A program made the position numbers and the translations under genes. Below, in pieces: positions 18,253 through 27,479 of a stretch of 64,000 bases of DNA (positions are counted from its first letter, which is position 1; the number at the start of each line of letters is the position of its first letter). Origin of the DNA: Actibacterium naphthalenivorans (GTDB taxonomy: Bacteria; Pseudomonadota; Alphaproteobacteria; Rhodobacterales; Rhodobacteraceae); contig NZ_JACIEQ010000002.1 in assembly GCF_014196965.1 (NCBI RefSeq), positions 310,001 to 374,000 of the forward strand, in the 5' to 3' direction. Below the pieces are notes generated by a model that was not told the origin of the DNA, did no database searches, and worked only from the letters and a program-made list of their open reading frames with translations.

Positions 18253-20721
18253 ATGCCGACCGTCTTTCGCTGGCTTCTGCGTCTCTTCGCTTCGCTGCTT
18301 GTTCTGATCGGCCTGACGCTGCTGGGTGTCTACTACCTGGCCACCCGGTCGCTGCCTGACTACGACGCCAGCTATGCCATCGCGGGCCTGTCCGGCCCGG
18401 TCGAGATCGTGCGCGACAACGCCAGCATCCCGCATATCATGGGCAGCACCGACGAAGATGTGTTCTTCGGCCTCGGCTTCGCCCATGCGCAGGACAGACT
18501 GTGGCAGATGACCATGCTGCGCCGCACCGCGCAGGGCCGGTTGAGCGAGGTTTTCGGCGAGCGTACCGTCAAGATAGACGAGTTGATGCGCCGCTATGAT
18601 CTCTACGGCGCGGCCATCTCCTCGGTCGCGGTACAAGATGCCGCCACCACAGCGGCGCTGCAGGCCTACGCGCGCGGCGTGAATGCCTGGATCGCCGAGG
18701 TCAACCGCGGCGCCCGCGGCCGCGGCGCACCGGAATTCTTCATTTTTTCCAATGAGATCGCCTTTTGGCAACCGGCCGATTCCATCGCCATCGGCAAGCT
18801 GATGGCGATGGAGGTTTCCGATACTATCGCGCAAGAGGTTTTGCGTGCCCGCGTGTCTCTGGCCCTGCCCGAAGAGCGGGTGCGCGACATTCTGCCAGAC
18901 GTGCCGGGGCCGGGCGTGGCTGCCCTGCCCGATTATGCCGCGCTCTTTCCCGATGCGCCGCGCAGCTTTGCCGCGCTGGACACTGCCACCGACCCGCTGT
19001 CGCCGGTCAGCCCCCGCAATCTGGCCGGCGCGTCGAATATCTGGGCCGCCGCGCCCTCGCGCTCGGCCGCCGGCGGCACGCTGCTGGCCAATGACCCGCA
19101 TCTGGGCTTCTCGGCCCCGGCGCTGTGGTATCTGGCGCGGCTTCAGCTTTCCAGCGGCGGGGTGATCGGCGGCACCATTCCCGGCGCGCCCGCCGTGCTG
19201 CTTGGCCGGTCCGACAAGCTGGCCTGGGGGCTGACCACCACCTATCTGGATGATCTGGACGTCTATGTCGAAAAGCTGAACCCCGACCATCCCGAGGAAT
19301 ACCTGACCCCCGATGGCTACAAGCGGTTCGAGACCCGCCGCTCCATCATCAGGGTCAAGGATCACGATCCGGTCACCATCACCCTGCGCTGGACCCAGAA
19401 CGGCCCCGTCCTGCCCGGCGGCCATTACGACCTGCGTTCGATCACGCCCAGGGGCCATGTCATCTCCATCGCCTGGACCGCGCTCGGCGGCCAGGATACA
19501 TCGCCCACGGCGGCGCTGCGGCTGATGATGGCCGGGTCGGTCGACGAGGCGCTCGAGGCGGGTGCGCTCTGGCAGGCGCCGGCGCAGAACCTGGCGCTGA
19601 TCGACAAGGAGAATATCGCGCTGCAGGTCGTCGGCGCGATGCCGCGCCGGGCCGCGCGGCACCAGACGATGGGCCGCCTGCCCAGCCCCGGCTGGCGCCC
19701 GGAAAACCGCTGGTCGGGCAGCTATGCCTATGCGGCCAACCCGCGTTTCGTGAACCCCGAGGGCGGCATCCTGGGCAATACCAACAACAAGATCGCCGAT
19801 CGCCCCTTCCCGCTGCACCTCAGCTTCGCCTGGGGCGATACCCAGCGCATTCAGCGCTGGCGGCAGCTGATGGAACGGCGCGAGGTGCACACCCGCGAAA
19901 GCTTCATCGAGGCGCAGCTCGACACGGTCAGCTTCACCGCCCGCGCGCTGCTGCCGCTGGTGGCGCGCGATCTGTGGTTCACTGGCGACGCCGCCCCCGA
20001 CGGCACGCCCGAACGCCGGCGCCAGCACGCGCTGGAACTGCTGGCCAACTGGAACGGCGAGATGAACGAGCATATGCCCGAACCGCTGATCTATGCCGCC
20101 TGGATGCGCCATCTGCAGCAGCGGCTGATCCGCGATGATCTGGGGCCGCTGGCCGATGCCTTCACCCATCTGGACCCGCTGTTCATCGAACGGGTGTTCC
20201 GCGATGTGGATGGCGCCTCGGCGTGGTGCGACGTGGTGCAATCCACCGTGCCCGAAACCTGCGCCGACATCGCCCGCCAATCGCTCGACGAAGCTCTGAT
20301 CTGGATCGCCGAGCATCACGGCGCCAACCTCGACAGCCTGCGCTGGGGCGATGCCCATCAGGCGCGGCAGGATCATCCGGTGCTGGGCGAAACGCCGTTG
20401 CTGAAATGGGTGGTCAACATCCGCCAGTCGACATCGGGCGGCGACAACACGCTGCAGCGCGGCCTGACCGGCGGCACCGGCCCCGCGCCCTTCGCCAATC
20501 TGCATGGCGCAGGCTATCGCGGGGTCTATGACTTCGCCGATCCCGACAGTTCGGTCTTCATCATCTCGACCGGCCAGTCCGGCCATCCGCTGTCACGCCA
20601 CTATGACGATCTGGGTGATCTGTGGCGGCGCGGCGAATATGTTCCCATGTCGCTGGATCCCGATCTGGCCCGCGCCGGCGCCGTGGGCATCACCCGGCTG
20701 ATCCCGGCCCGGGGCGGTTGA
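18253..20721 (+). CDS. Penicillin-acylase-family N-terminal nucleophile hydrolase
   Basis: An 822-aa precursor of the Ntn-hydrolase family that includes penicillin acylases and acyl-homoserine-lactone acylases. A single N-terminal membrane helix (residues 6-30) replaces a clear cleavage site. The autoprocessing site is GASNIW with the new N-terminal nucleophile Ser261, matching the SN(M)W start of penicillin-acylase beta chains. Upstream, GFAHAQDRLWQM is the conserved alpha-chain motif; downstream, NDPHL and the NxN segment ILGNTNNKI supply oxyanion residues. Substrate is unknown; quorum-signal cleavage is one option for this family. Confidence 0.88.
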   Translation: MPTVFRWLLRLFASLLVLIGLTLLGVYYLATRSLPDYDASYAIAGLSGPVEIVRDNASIPHIMGSTDEDVFFGLGFAHAQDRLWQMTMLRRTAQGRLSEVFGERTVKIDELMRRYDLYGAAISSVAVQDAATTAALQAYARGVNAWIAEVNRGARGRGAPEFFIFSNEIAFWQPADSIAIGKLMAMEVSDTIAQEVLRARVSLALPEERVRDILPDVPGPGVAALPDYAALFPDAPRSFAALDTATDPLSPVSPRNLAGASNIWAAAPSRSAAGGTLLANDPHLGFSAPALWYLARLQLSSGGVIGGTIPGAPAVLLGRSDKLAWGLTTTYLDDLDVYVEKLNPDHPEEYLTPDGYKRFETRRSIIRVKDHDPVTITLRWTQNGPVLPGGHYDLRSITPRGHVISIAWTALGGQDTSPTAALRLMMAGSVDEALEAGALWQAPAQNLALIDKENIALQVVGAMPRRAARHQTMGRLPSPGWRPENRWSGSYAYAANPRFVNPEGGILGNTNNKIADRPFPLHLSFAWGDTQRIQRWRQLMERREVHTRESFIEAQLDTVSFTARALLPLVARDLWFTGDAAPDGTPERRRQHALELLANWNGEMNEHMPEPLIYAAWMRHLQQRLIRDDLGPLADAFTHLDPLFIERVFRDVDGASAWCDVVQSTVPETCADIARQSLDEALIWIAEHHGANLDSLRWGDAHQARQDHPVLGETPLLKWVVNIRQSTSGGDNTLQRGLTGGTGPAPFANLHGAGYRGVYDFADPDSSVFIISTGQSGHPLSRHYDDLGDLWRRGEYVPMSLDPDLARAGAVGITRLIPARGG

Positions 20722-20761
20722 GGCGGCGTTCTTGAGTACCTGACACCGAAAGGCGCGCGGC

Positions 20762-22108
20762 CTACCGCCGGTGAAGGCGCAGCCAGATGCCATCCTTCGC
20801 GCGTACCGTCAGATGCGCGACCGGCACCGGGGCGCGGCCCTGCACCGGTTCGAGGCGCCAGTCCTTCAGCAGCAGCGCCAGCAACAGCGGCCCTTCCAGC
20901 ATCGCGAACCCCGCGCCGGGGCAGACGCGCGGCCCGGTCGAGAACGGAATATAGGCCGCCCGGAGGCAGGCCCGGCCCGCCTCGGTGCCATAGCGGCCGG
21001 GGTCGAACGCATCGGGCCGGTCCCACAACAGCGCATGCCGGTGCAGGTGCCAGGGCGAAATCACGATCTGGCTGCCGGGCGCGACATCACGGTTGCGAAA
21101 CCGTTCGCCGCGCGTGGCCTGCCGCACCATCATCGGCACCGGTGGGTAAAGGCGCAGCGCCTCGCGGAACACATCCCGGGTGAACGTCAGCTTGGAGATA
21201 TCTGAAAACGCCGGGTTCTCGCCAAGGGCGGTGGCCTCTGCCGCCACCCGCTCCTGCGCGTCGGGGTAGAGCGCCAGAAGATACAGCGCCCAGGCCAGGG
21301 CCGAGGCCGATGTTTCATGCCCGGCCAGAAAGAAGATCGCCACCTGATCGACCATTTCCCCGGTGCCGAAGCGCCGCCCGGTTTCGGGGTCGGCGGTCGT
21401 CATGATCTTGGTGGCCAGATCGTCGGGCGCGGTTCCGGCGGCGATCGCGGCGGCGCGGTCCGCCGTCAGGCGCGTGATCAGGGCGCGGATAGCCCGGGCG
21501 CTGGCCTTGGTGCGGGAACGGTGAAACCGGGGCATCCAGCCGGGCAGCGGCACAAAGGCGGCGAGGTTCAGCACCGGCTGGCTGCGCTGATAATCACGAA
21601 ACCGGGTGAAGACCTGCGCCGCGACCTCATGCTCGATCGGGATCGAGAACAGCGTGCGAAAGATCACATCCGCCGCCGCGTGGCTGGTCTGCGCCTCGAT
21701 CTCCGTCACCCCTTCGGACAACCGGGCCGAGGCCGCCTTGCCCGCCGCGACCATCGCGGGGAATGTGTCGCGCAGGCGCCCGCCCTCGAACGCGGGATCA
21801 ATGATGCGGCGCTGGCGCTGCCAGTCGGCCCCGTTGGTCAGAAACACGGAATCGCCCAGCAAGGGCCGCAACCCCTCGCCGACCCGCCCGGATTTCGGGA
21901 AATCCATGGGGCGTTCTTTCAGAACAAGATCAACAAGATCGGGCTGGTTGATGAGATAAGACCTGAAGAACGGCGTGCGGAATTCGGCCATCTTTGCGCG
22001 GTAGAGCCTGGCGGGCTGAGCCGACAGGATATCGCGCCGAAAGAGGCGCAGGTAACGCAGCAGCCCGACCCGCTCCGGCCGGCTGGCGGGTTTGGGCGGG
22101 GTCGTCAT
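20762..22108 (-). CDS. Cytochrome P450
   Basis: A 448-aa soluble bacterial P450. The I-helix motif is AGHETSASALAWAL, the K-helix ExxR is EALR in FREALRLYPP, and the haem loop is FSTGPRVCPGAGFAM with the thiolate Cys396. No membrane anchor is seen, and no ferredoxin or reductase gene adjoins it, so electrons must come from shared partners. The start at 22108 overlaps the stop of the upstream hydrolase gene by ATGA (22105-22108), so the two are translationally coupled. The substrate is unknown; the PPVPMMVRQATR region resembles fatty-acid or polyketide hydroxylases only loosely. Confidence 0.92.
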   Translation of the reverse strand: MTTPPKPASRPERVGLLRYLRLFRRDILSAQPARLYRAKMAEFRTPFFRSYLINQPDLVDLVLKERPMDFPKSGRVGEGLRPLLGDSVFLTNGADWQRQRRIIDPAFEGGRLRDTFPAMVAAGKAASARLSEGVTEIEAQTSHAAADVIFRTLFSIPIEHEVAAQVFTRFRDYQRSQPVLNLAAFVPLPGWMPRFHRSRTKASARAIRALITRLTADRAAAIAAGTAPDDLATKIMTTADPETGRRFGTGEMVDQVAIFFLAGHETSASALAWALYLLALYPDAQERVAAEATALGENPAFSDISKLTFTRDVFREALRLYPPVPMMVRQATRGERFRNRDVAPGSQIVISPWHLHRHALLWDRPDAFDPGRYGTEAGRACLRAAYIPFSTGPRVCPGAGFAMLEGPLLLALLLKDWRLEPVQGRAPVPVAHLTVRAKDGIWLRLHRR

Positions 22109-23316
22109 GCCGCCATCGACCGATAGCGCGAAGCCGGCCGCGCGATCATGCTTTTTGACGGGGCGCGGCCCGCATAGCGCGTACCCAGTGTCAGCGACCC
22201 GGCGGTGATGCGGAAGTAATCGTAATCTCCGGGCCGGTCGAAGGCGCACAGATACTGAAAATGCAGCCGGAAGAACCGCCAGCGCAGCGCCTTCCACCGC
22301 GCGGGGCTGAGCGTCTGGGTGAAGGCGGCCGAGATTACCAGCGGCCAGCGCTGATTGTCGGGGGCGACGCCCGTCACCGCCACCGGATCGCACAGGGCGA
22401 AAGAGCAGCCATCGCCGGGGGCCGTGACATCGACCCAGGTCAGTTCTTTCCGTGCCGACAGGAAATGCAGATCGGCGCGTAACCGGCCGGCCCCCGGCAG
22501 GAAAGACACCATCGGCACCACCTGCCCCAGCGACAGGAATGACAGCGCCGGGCCTTCGTCGGGCAGCGGCCCGCCCCGGATCAGATCGGCCAGAATCGAC
22601 ACCGCCAGATGCGCGCCCGAGGAATGCCCGACCACCAGCACCTCGTCCACGTCATCGTTCAGCGCGGCGGCGATGGTCTTGCGGAACGCGGCCATCCGCG
22701 TCTCGAGCTCGGGCGGGTTGGCGCCGTTCCAGCGGGCCGAATAGGCATAGTCATGCATCAGGTAATAGGCGAACAGCCGGTTGTCGGCGCGGCGGAACCG
22801 ATCCAGCACCGGCCAAATGATGCCCAGCCCCAGCCAGCCGATCAGGGGCAAGCCGCTGAGCGCCAGAAACGCCCCCAGAAGACGCGCGGCCAGCAGCGCC
22901 AGCGCCAGTTGGCCAAGCAGCATCAGGATCGGGTAGAGCGCGGCTATGACAGGCCCCTTGCGCAGCCGCATCAGCCCGAACAGCGCGCCGGATGCCACAT
23001 AGACCCACACGGTGCGCAAAAGCTGGCCGTAGGTGGCCCAGATGCCCTGCGCCATCGAGCCGCGCACGATATCGGACCAGACCAGCACGTCGATATCGCT
23101 TTCGACCTGCGCGCCCTCGATTCGCCCCACCGCGTGCCAGCCATAGGCGCCGCCGCCGGTTTTCGGTGTCAGTGCAAGGTCGTAGCCGGAGATCTTCGCC
23201 TGTGCCCGGCCTTCCTTGCGGTAGAGCTCGCGGTAGCGGCGGGGATGAATCGGATCGTAGCCGGGGATATAGAACACCCGGCGGCGCCGCACCCGCTGCT
23301 GCACAGTTTCCGTCAT
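22105..23316 (-). CDS. Membrane-embedded alpha/beta-hydrolase-like protein, unassigned
   Basis: A 403-aa protein I do not recognise by name. It begins with a charged segment and VFYIPGYDPIHPRRY, which resembles an oxyanion strand of lipases. It then has three hydrophobic stretches (about 101-118, 122-150, 153-172) and a cytosolic domain with a nucleophile elbow VVGHSSGAH (Ser232 in GHSSG). Acid and His partners are probably in the second half (for example DVTAPGDGCSF) but I cannot fix them. It is coupled by ATGA to the P450. A shared lipid-type substrate is an inference. Confidence 0.7.
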   Translation of the reverse strand: MTETVQQRVRRRRVFYIPGYDPIHPRRYRELYRKEGRAQAKISGYDLALTPKTGGGAYGWHAVGRIEGAQVESDIDVLVWSDIVRGSMAQGIWATYGQLLRTVWVYVASGALFGLMRLRKGPVIAALYPILMLLGQLALALLAARLLGAFLALSGLPLIGWLGLGIIWPVLDRFRRADNRLFAYYLMHDYAYSARWNGANPPELETRMAAFRKTIAAALNDDVDEVLVVGHSSGAHLAVSILADLIRGGPLPDEGPALSFLSLGQVVPMVSFLPGAGRLRADLHFLSARKELTWVDVTAPGDGCSFALCDPVAVTGVAPDNQRWPLVISAAFTQTLSPARWKALRWRFFRLHFQYLCAFDRPGDYDYFRITAGSLTLGTRYAGRAPSKSMIARPASRYRSMAA

Positions 23317-23377
23317 CTTCCCCGCTCGTGCCCGTTTCGCGCCAGCATAGCGCCCGAAGCCGGCGAAAGTAAGCCGG

Positions 23378-24130
23378 CTAGCCGATCGTGGCCAACGCCG
23401 GGAAGGTTTCCAGCAGCCAATAGGAGAAGGACGAGAAACCGCCCGTGAGCATCAGCAGACCGATCGTCCACAGCAGCAGGCCCATGATCCGCTCGATCTG
23501 TTCCATATGCCGTTTCATCCAGCCCATGACCCCGGTCAGCCGCGGGAAGAAGGCCGCGACCAGCAGGAATGGAATGCCCAGCCCCGCCGCATAGACCGCC
23601 AGCAGCAGCGTGCCACGCGCCACGTTGGCCTCGCTCGCCGCCATCGACAGGATCGCGCCAAGCTGCGGGCCGATGCAGGGGGTCCAGCCGAAGGCGAAGG
23701 CGAGACCCAGCAGATAGGCGCCGAAGGCCGATCCGCCGGTGTCGCCCGCATCCATCCGCGCCTCGCGTTCCAGAAACGGAATGCGGATCGCGCCAACGAA
23801 ATGCGCGCCGAAAATCATCACAACGATGCCGGCGAAGATGTTGAAGTAATTCTGGTTCTGCAGAAAGAACGCGCCGAAGGCCGAAGCCGTGAAGCCCAGG
23901 AACAGGAACACCGTGGACAGGCCCAGAACGAAAAACACGGCCGACAACAGCGCGCGGCGGCGGGCGCTGGCAACCTCGCTCAGCTCGCCCATGGTGATCC
24001 CGCTCATATAGGCCAGATAGGGCGGTACGATCGGCAGCACGCAGGGGCTGAGAAAGCTCAGCAGCCCGGCCATCAGCGCCACGATCATGGCGGGGATCAA
24101 CCCCGCGTCGATAATCTCTATTCCGAACAT
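23378..24130 (-). CDS. ccdA: CcdA/DsbD-type thiol reductant transporter
   Basis: A 250-aa membrane protein of the CcdA family, which carries reducing equivalents across the membrane for cytochrome c assembly. Six or so helices are visible. The redox pair is Cys30 in SFLSPCVLPIVPPYL and Cys152 in GWTPCIGPQLGAIL. ATG 24130 has GGGGACGGGA just upstream and gives the usual length; ATGs at 24154 and 24193 are in frame. It is divergent from tusA. Confidence 0.9.
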   Translation of the reverse strand: MFGIEIIDAGLIPAMIVALMAGLLSFLSPCVLPIVPPYLAYMSGITMGELSEVASARRRALLSAVFFVLGLSTVFLFLGFTASAFGAFFLQNQNYFNIFAGIVVMIFGAHFVGAIRIPFLEREARMDAGDTGGSAFGAYLLGLAFAFGWTPCIGPQLGAILSMAASEANVARGTLLLAVYAAGLGIPFLLVAAFFPRLTGVMGWMKRHMEQIERIMGLLLWTIGLLMLTGGFSSFSYWLLETFPALATIG

Positions 24131-24200
24131 TCCCGTCCCCTTCGTCCCCGACATATCGAAAGGCGCGGGCAAGGTCACGCCGTGCGCACTCACAATAGCG

Positions 24201-24229
24201 TGGACATGCTGTCACATCGCGCCTAGATG
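24201..24229 (+). promoter_or_regulatory. Candidate promoter of tusA giving a leaderless mRNA
   Basis: TGGACA (24201-24206), 17 bp, TAGATG (24224-24229). The predicted start falls at 24236-24238, that is at the second in-frame ATG (24238). The first ATG (24232) would lie upstream of the transcript. Confidence 0.45.
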
Positions 24230-24237
24230 CGATGGCC

Positions 24238-24468
24238 ATGAACTGGGATGCGGAAATCGACGCGCTGGGGCTGAAATGCCCCCTGCCCGTGCTGAAGGCG
24301 CGAAAGCGGCTGGTGGCGATGGCGCCGGGCGAGGTGCTGCGGATCTGCGCGGATGATCCAATGGCGCTGATCGACATGCCCCATTTCTGCGCCGAGGCAG
24401 GGCATGAGCATCTGGGGGTTCGGGAAGATGCCGGGGCGCAGGTTCACCTGATCCGCCGGGGAAAATGA
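24238..24468 (+). CDS. TusA-family sulfur-carrier protein
   Basis: A 76-aa protein with the sulfurtransferase motif GLKCPLPVLKARK, whose Cys carries persulfide, followed by the PGEVLRICADDPMA strand. The TusA family passes sulfur for tRNA thiolation, molybdenum-cofactor synthesis or sulfur oxidation. The start was set at 24238 because the only recognisable promoter starts transcription there; ATG 24232 would add two residues. Being divergent from ccdA hints at a thiol-chemistry theme. Confidence 0.85.
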   Translation: MNWDAEIDALGLKCPLPVLKARKRLVAMAPGEVLRICADDPMALIDMPHFCAEAGHEHLGVREDAGAQVHLIRRGK

Positions 24469-24495
24469 AAACGCCGGGCACAGGGCCCGGCGTTT
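24469..24495. terminator. Bidirectional terminator between tusA and rne
   Basis: AAACGCCGGGC-ACAGG-GCCCGGCGTTT, an eleven-pair stem immediately after the tusA stop, flanked by A on the left and T on the right, so it can end both convergent transcripts. Confidence 0.75.
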
Positions 24496-24502
24496 CATCA
24501 CG

Positions 24503-27082
24503 TCAGCTGCGAAGCGACCACCAGCCGCGCTTCTTGGGCTTGTCATCCTCTTCGGGCGCATCCGCCGTCAGTTCGGGCTCGGGCTCGGGTTCCGGCGCGG
24601 TTGCGACCGGCTCTGGCTCAGCCTCGGCCTGCGGCGCTGGTTCAACCTCGGGCTCGGGTTCCGGCATAGCCTGCGGTTGCGGCTCTTCGGCCACCGGCAC
24701 CGGCTGCGCTTCTTCCGCCTCGGCCTGAACCGGGGCGGCAATCTCTGCCTCGGTCGGGGTTTCTTCGGTGATAGCCTCCGGCGCGGCCGGGGTCATCTCT
24801 TCGATCTGCGCGGGCGCTTCCGGCGCCGCAACCGGCGTTTCGGCCTGCGCTTCGCCCGTCACCGCCTGATCACCGTTCTGATCACCATTCTGCTGATCAC
24901 CGTTCTGCTGATCGCCATTCGACGATCCGCTTTTCTTGCGCCGGCGGCGGCGGCGGCGTTTCTTGGGCGCCTGCGTCTCTTCGGTGGTGGCCTCTTCGGG
25001 CGCCGCCTCTTCTGCCACGCTTTCGACTTCGGGTTCCTGCTCGGGCTCTTCAGCCTCGGGCATATCCGACATGTCGATCGAAATCGCCTGCGTCGCCACC
25101 TCGGCCACATGGCGCGTGGCGGTCTTGAACCGCTCGATCGAGAAATCGGGCGAAATCAGGAACGGGTCGGCCTCGACCCGCACGGCGATGCCATAGCGCG
25201 CCTCGATCTGTGCGATATGCTCGCGCTTCTGGTTCATCAGATAGTTGACGATGCCCACAGGCGCCTTCAGCAACACCTCTTTGGAGCGGCCGCGCACGCC
25301 CTCTTCTTCCAGCTGGCGCAGGATCGACAGCGCCAGATTGTCATCCGAGCGGATCAGGCCGGTGCCGTGGCAGGCCGGGCATGGCTGTGTCGTCGCCTCG
25401 AGCATGCCGGGGCGCAGACGCTGGCGCGACATTTCCAGAAGGCCGAAGCCCGAAATGCGGCCCACCTGAATGCGGGCGCGATCGGTCTTGAGCTTGTCTT
25501 TCAGCTTCTTCTCGACGGCGGCGTTGTTCTTGCGCTCTTCCATGTCGATGAAATCGATCACGATCAGCCCGGCAAGGTCGCGCAGACGCATCTGGCGCGC
25601 CACCTCTTCGGCGGCCTCCAGGTTGGTCTTCAGCGCGGTTTCCTCGATCGAGCCTTCCTTGGTGGCGCGGCCCGAGTTCACATCCACCGCCACCAGCGCC
25701 TCGGTGATGCCGATCACGATATAACCGCCGGACCTGAGCTGCACCGTCGGGTTGAACATCGACGACAGATAGCTTTCCACCTGATACCGCGCGAACAGCG
25801 GCATCGGGTCGGTGTAGTGCTTCACGTTCTTGGCGTGGGACGGCATGATCATCTTCATGAAGTCCTTGGCGACGCGATAGCCGGCCTCGCCCTCCACCAG
25901 AACCTCGTCGATCTCGCGGCTGTAGAGATCGCGGATCGTGCGCTTGATCAGGTTGCCTTCTTCATAGATCGGCGCGGGCGCGACGGATTTCAGCGTCAGC
26001 TCGCGGATCTGCTCCCACAGGCGCTGCAGATATTCGTAATCGCGCTTGATTTCCGATTTGGTGCGGTTGGCGCCCGCGGTGCGGATGATCAGGCCGGCGC
26101 CTTCCGGCACCTCGATCTCGCCCGCGATTTCCTTGAGCTTCTTGCGGTCGGCCGCGTTGGTGATCTTGCGGCTGATGCCGCCGCCACGCGCGGTGTTGGG
26201 CATCAGCACGCAATAGCGCCCGGCGAGGCTCAGATAGGTGGTCAGGGCCGCGCCCTTGTTGCCGCGCTCCTCCTTGACGACCTGCACCAGAAGAATCTGG
26301 CGGACCTTGATGACTTCCTGGATCTTGTAGCGTTTGGGGCGCGGCTTGCGCGGCTGGCGGATCTCTTCGCTGACATCCTCATCGGCGACCGACTCGATGT
26401 CGGAATCGCGCTCCGACGCGTCGGAGCGATCATCTTCGCTGTCATCGCCGTTGTCTTCATCATCGCCGGCGTCGCTGTCATCGCCCTTGGCCGTCGCATC
26501 GGAAGGGTCCTCCGCGGCCTGTCCGGCCGACGGCTGCGGCGGCGAAGCCTGTTCGGCTTCGGGGGCATCTGCCATCGCGGCGTCACCGGTCAGCGGCAGC
26601 GCCTCGTCGCTGTCATCGCCAAGATCGACCACATCCATTCCGGGGATCGCCTCGGAAACCTCGCGGGTTTCCACCGCATCCCCGTTTTTCGCCTCTGCCG
26701 CCTTGGGCTTGGAGCGTGACCGCGAACGCGAACGCGAGCGGCTGGAGGATTTCGCCTTGGCCGGTTTTTCGTCTTCCTCTTCGAGCGACGCGGCATAGGC
26801 GCGTTCCTCGGCGAGCAGCGCCTCGCGGTCGGCGACCGGGATCTGATAGTAATCCGGGTGAACCTCGGAAAAGGCAAGGAAACCATGCCGGTTTCCGCCG
26901 TAATCGACAAAGGCCGCCTGAAGCGAGGGTTCGACCCGTGTTACCTTTGCCAGATAGATGTTGCCAGCAAGCTGGCGCTTGTTGACGCTTTCGAAATCGA
27001 ATTCGTCAACCCTGGTTCCGTCAACCACCACAACGCGGCATTCTTCCGCGTGGGTGGCGTCGATAAGCATTTTCTTAGCCAT
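24503..27082 (-). CDS. rne: Ribonuclease E
   Basis: An 859-aa endoribonuclease, the core of the RNA degradosome. The N-terminal S1 domain is interrupted by a large low-complexity insert (about residues 75-235) holding an Arg-Ser repeat and long Asp/Glu runs. The catalytic core follows, with AVDVNSGRATKEGS, FIDMEERKN and the zinc-link CPACHGTG. The C-terminal 250 residues are disordered, with a basic KKRRRRRRRK patch, QNGDQ repeats and a Pro/Glu-rich stretch ending in WWSLRS. The start MAKKML at 27082 matches the usual RNase E N-terminus. A long leader lies upstream. Confidence 0.96.
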   Translation of the reverse strand: MAKKMLIDATHAEECRVVVVDGTRVDEFDFESVNKRQLAGNIYLAKVTRVEPSLQAAFVDYGGNRHGFLAFSEVHPDYYQIPVADREALLAEERAYAASLEEEDEKPAKAKSSSRSRSRSRSRSKPKAAEAKNGDAVETREVSEAIPGMDVVDLGDDSDEALPLTGDAAMADAPEAEQASPPQPSAGQAAEDPSDATAKGDDSDAGDDEDNGDDSEDDRSDASERDSDIESVADEDVSEEIRQPRKPRPKRYKIQEVIKVRQILLVQVVKEERGNKGAALTTYLSLAGRYCVLMPNTARGGGISRKITNAADRKKLKEIAGEIEVPEGAGLIIRTAGANRTKSEIKRDYEYLQRLWEQIRELTLKSVAPAPIYEEGNLIKRTIRDLYSREIDEVLVEGEAGYRVAKDFMKMIMPSHAKNVKHYTDPMPLFARYQVESYLSSMFNPTVQLRSGGYIVIGITEALVAVDVNSGRATKEGSIEETALKTNLEAAEEVARQMRLRDLAGLIVIDFIDMEERKNNAAVEKKLKDKLKTDRARIQVGRISGFGLLEMSRQRLRPGMLEATTQPCPACHGTGLIRSDDNLALSILRQLEEEGVRGRSKEVLLKAPVGIVNYLMNQKREHIAQIEARYGIAVRVEADPFLISPDFSIERFKTATRHVAEVATQAISIDMSDMPEAEEPEQEPEVESVAEEAAPEEATTEETQAPKKRRRRRRRKKSGSSNGDQQNGDQQNGDQNGDQAVTGEAQAETPVAAPEAPAQIEEMTPAAPEAITEETPTEAEIAAPVQAEAEEAQPVPVAEEPQPQAMPEPEPEVEPAPQAEAEPEPVATAPEPEPEPELTADAPEEDDKPKKRGWWSLRS
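24866..24917 (-). repeat. Short in-frame tandem repeat in rne
   Basis: Degenerate copies of a 12-15 base unit (CTGATCACCGTT / CTGATCACCATT CTG) encode repeated NGDQ or QQNGDQ blocks in the disordered tail. Such units can expand or contract by slippage. Confidence 0.6.
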
Positions 27083-27479
27083 TGTGTCTCTTTGCACCGC
27101 GGCAAACGCCCCTGCCCCGAAGGGGCCGGACGTTGCGGGTGGTGTCTTGTTTGGGCGTGGGGGTGTGCGACGGCGGTTTTACGGGCGGCGACGTGCCTGC
27201 CTGCTGTATGCCTGTCCGTGCTCACGCGTTCCATCGCGGTTTGTCTCCGATGCCTGTATTGGCATCCGTTGGTTAATACCCGCCCGCATCGGGGGGCAAT
27301 CTTGTGGTCCGTGGGACCGATCGGTCTGGCCTCGCTCCGGTGCCGGACTTTCTGCCGGGGCCGCGCGAAAACAGCGAAACTGAACATCGTCAGGCTGTAA
27401 TATAGGAACAACCTGACGTTTTACGACCTTAGCGGCGGAATACATGCAAAGACAATGGTCTTTTTCCCGACACGGCCAA
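27083..27479 (-). promoter_or_regulatory. Long rne leader and promoter region
   Basis: A 397-bp stretch without a convincing gene on either strand. It probably holds the rne promoter and a leader of up to ~300 nt, as expected for autoregulated rne mRNAs. Candidate elements on the minus strand are TTGTCT-18-TAAGGT near 27430-27460, and a TATATT (27400-27405 region) enclosed by the inverted repeat CGTCAGG/CCTGACG (27388-27394 and 27412-27418). The dctD stop is at the far edge. Confidence 0.45.

Noticed and set aside
18211-20586. A long open frame opposite the acylase gene
   Set aside because: Antisense shadow of a high-GC gene; composition is dominated by Arg/His/Gly and no motif is seen.
24677-26719. 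A long open frame opposite rne
   Set aside because: Explained by the repetitive, high-GC rne sequence in another frame.
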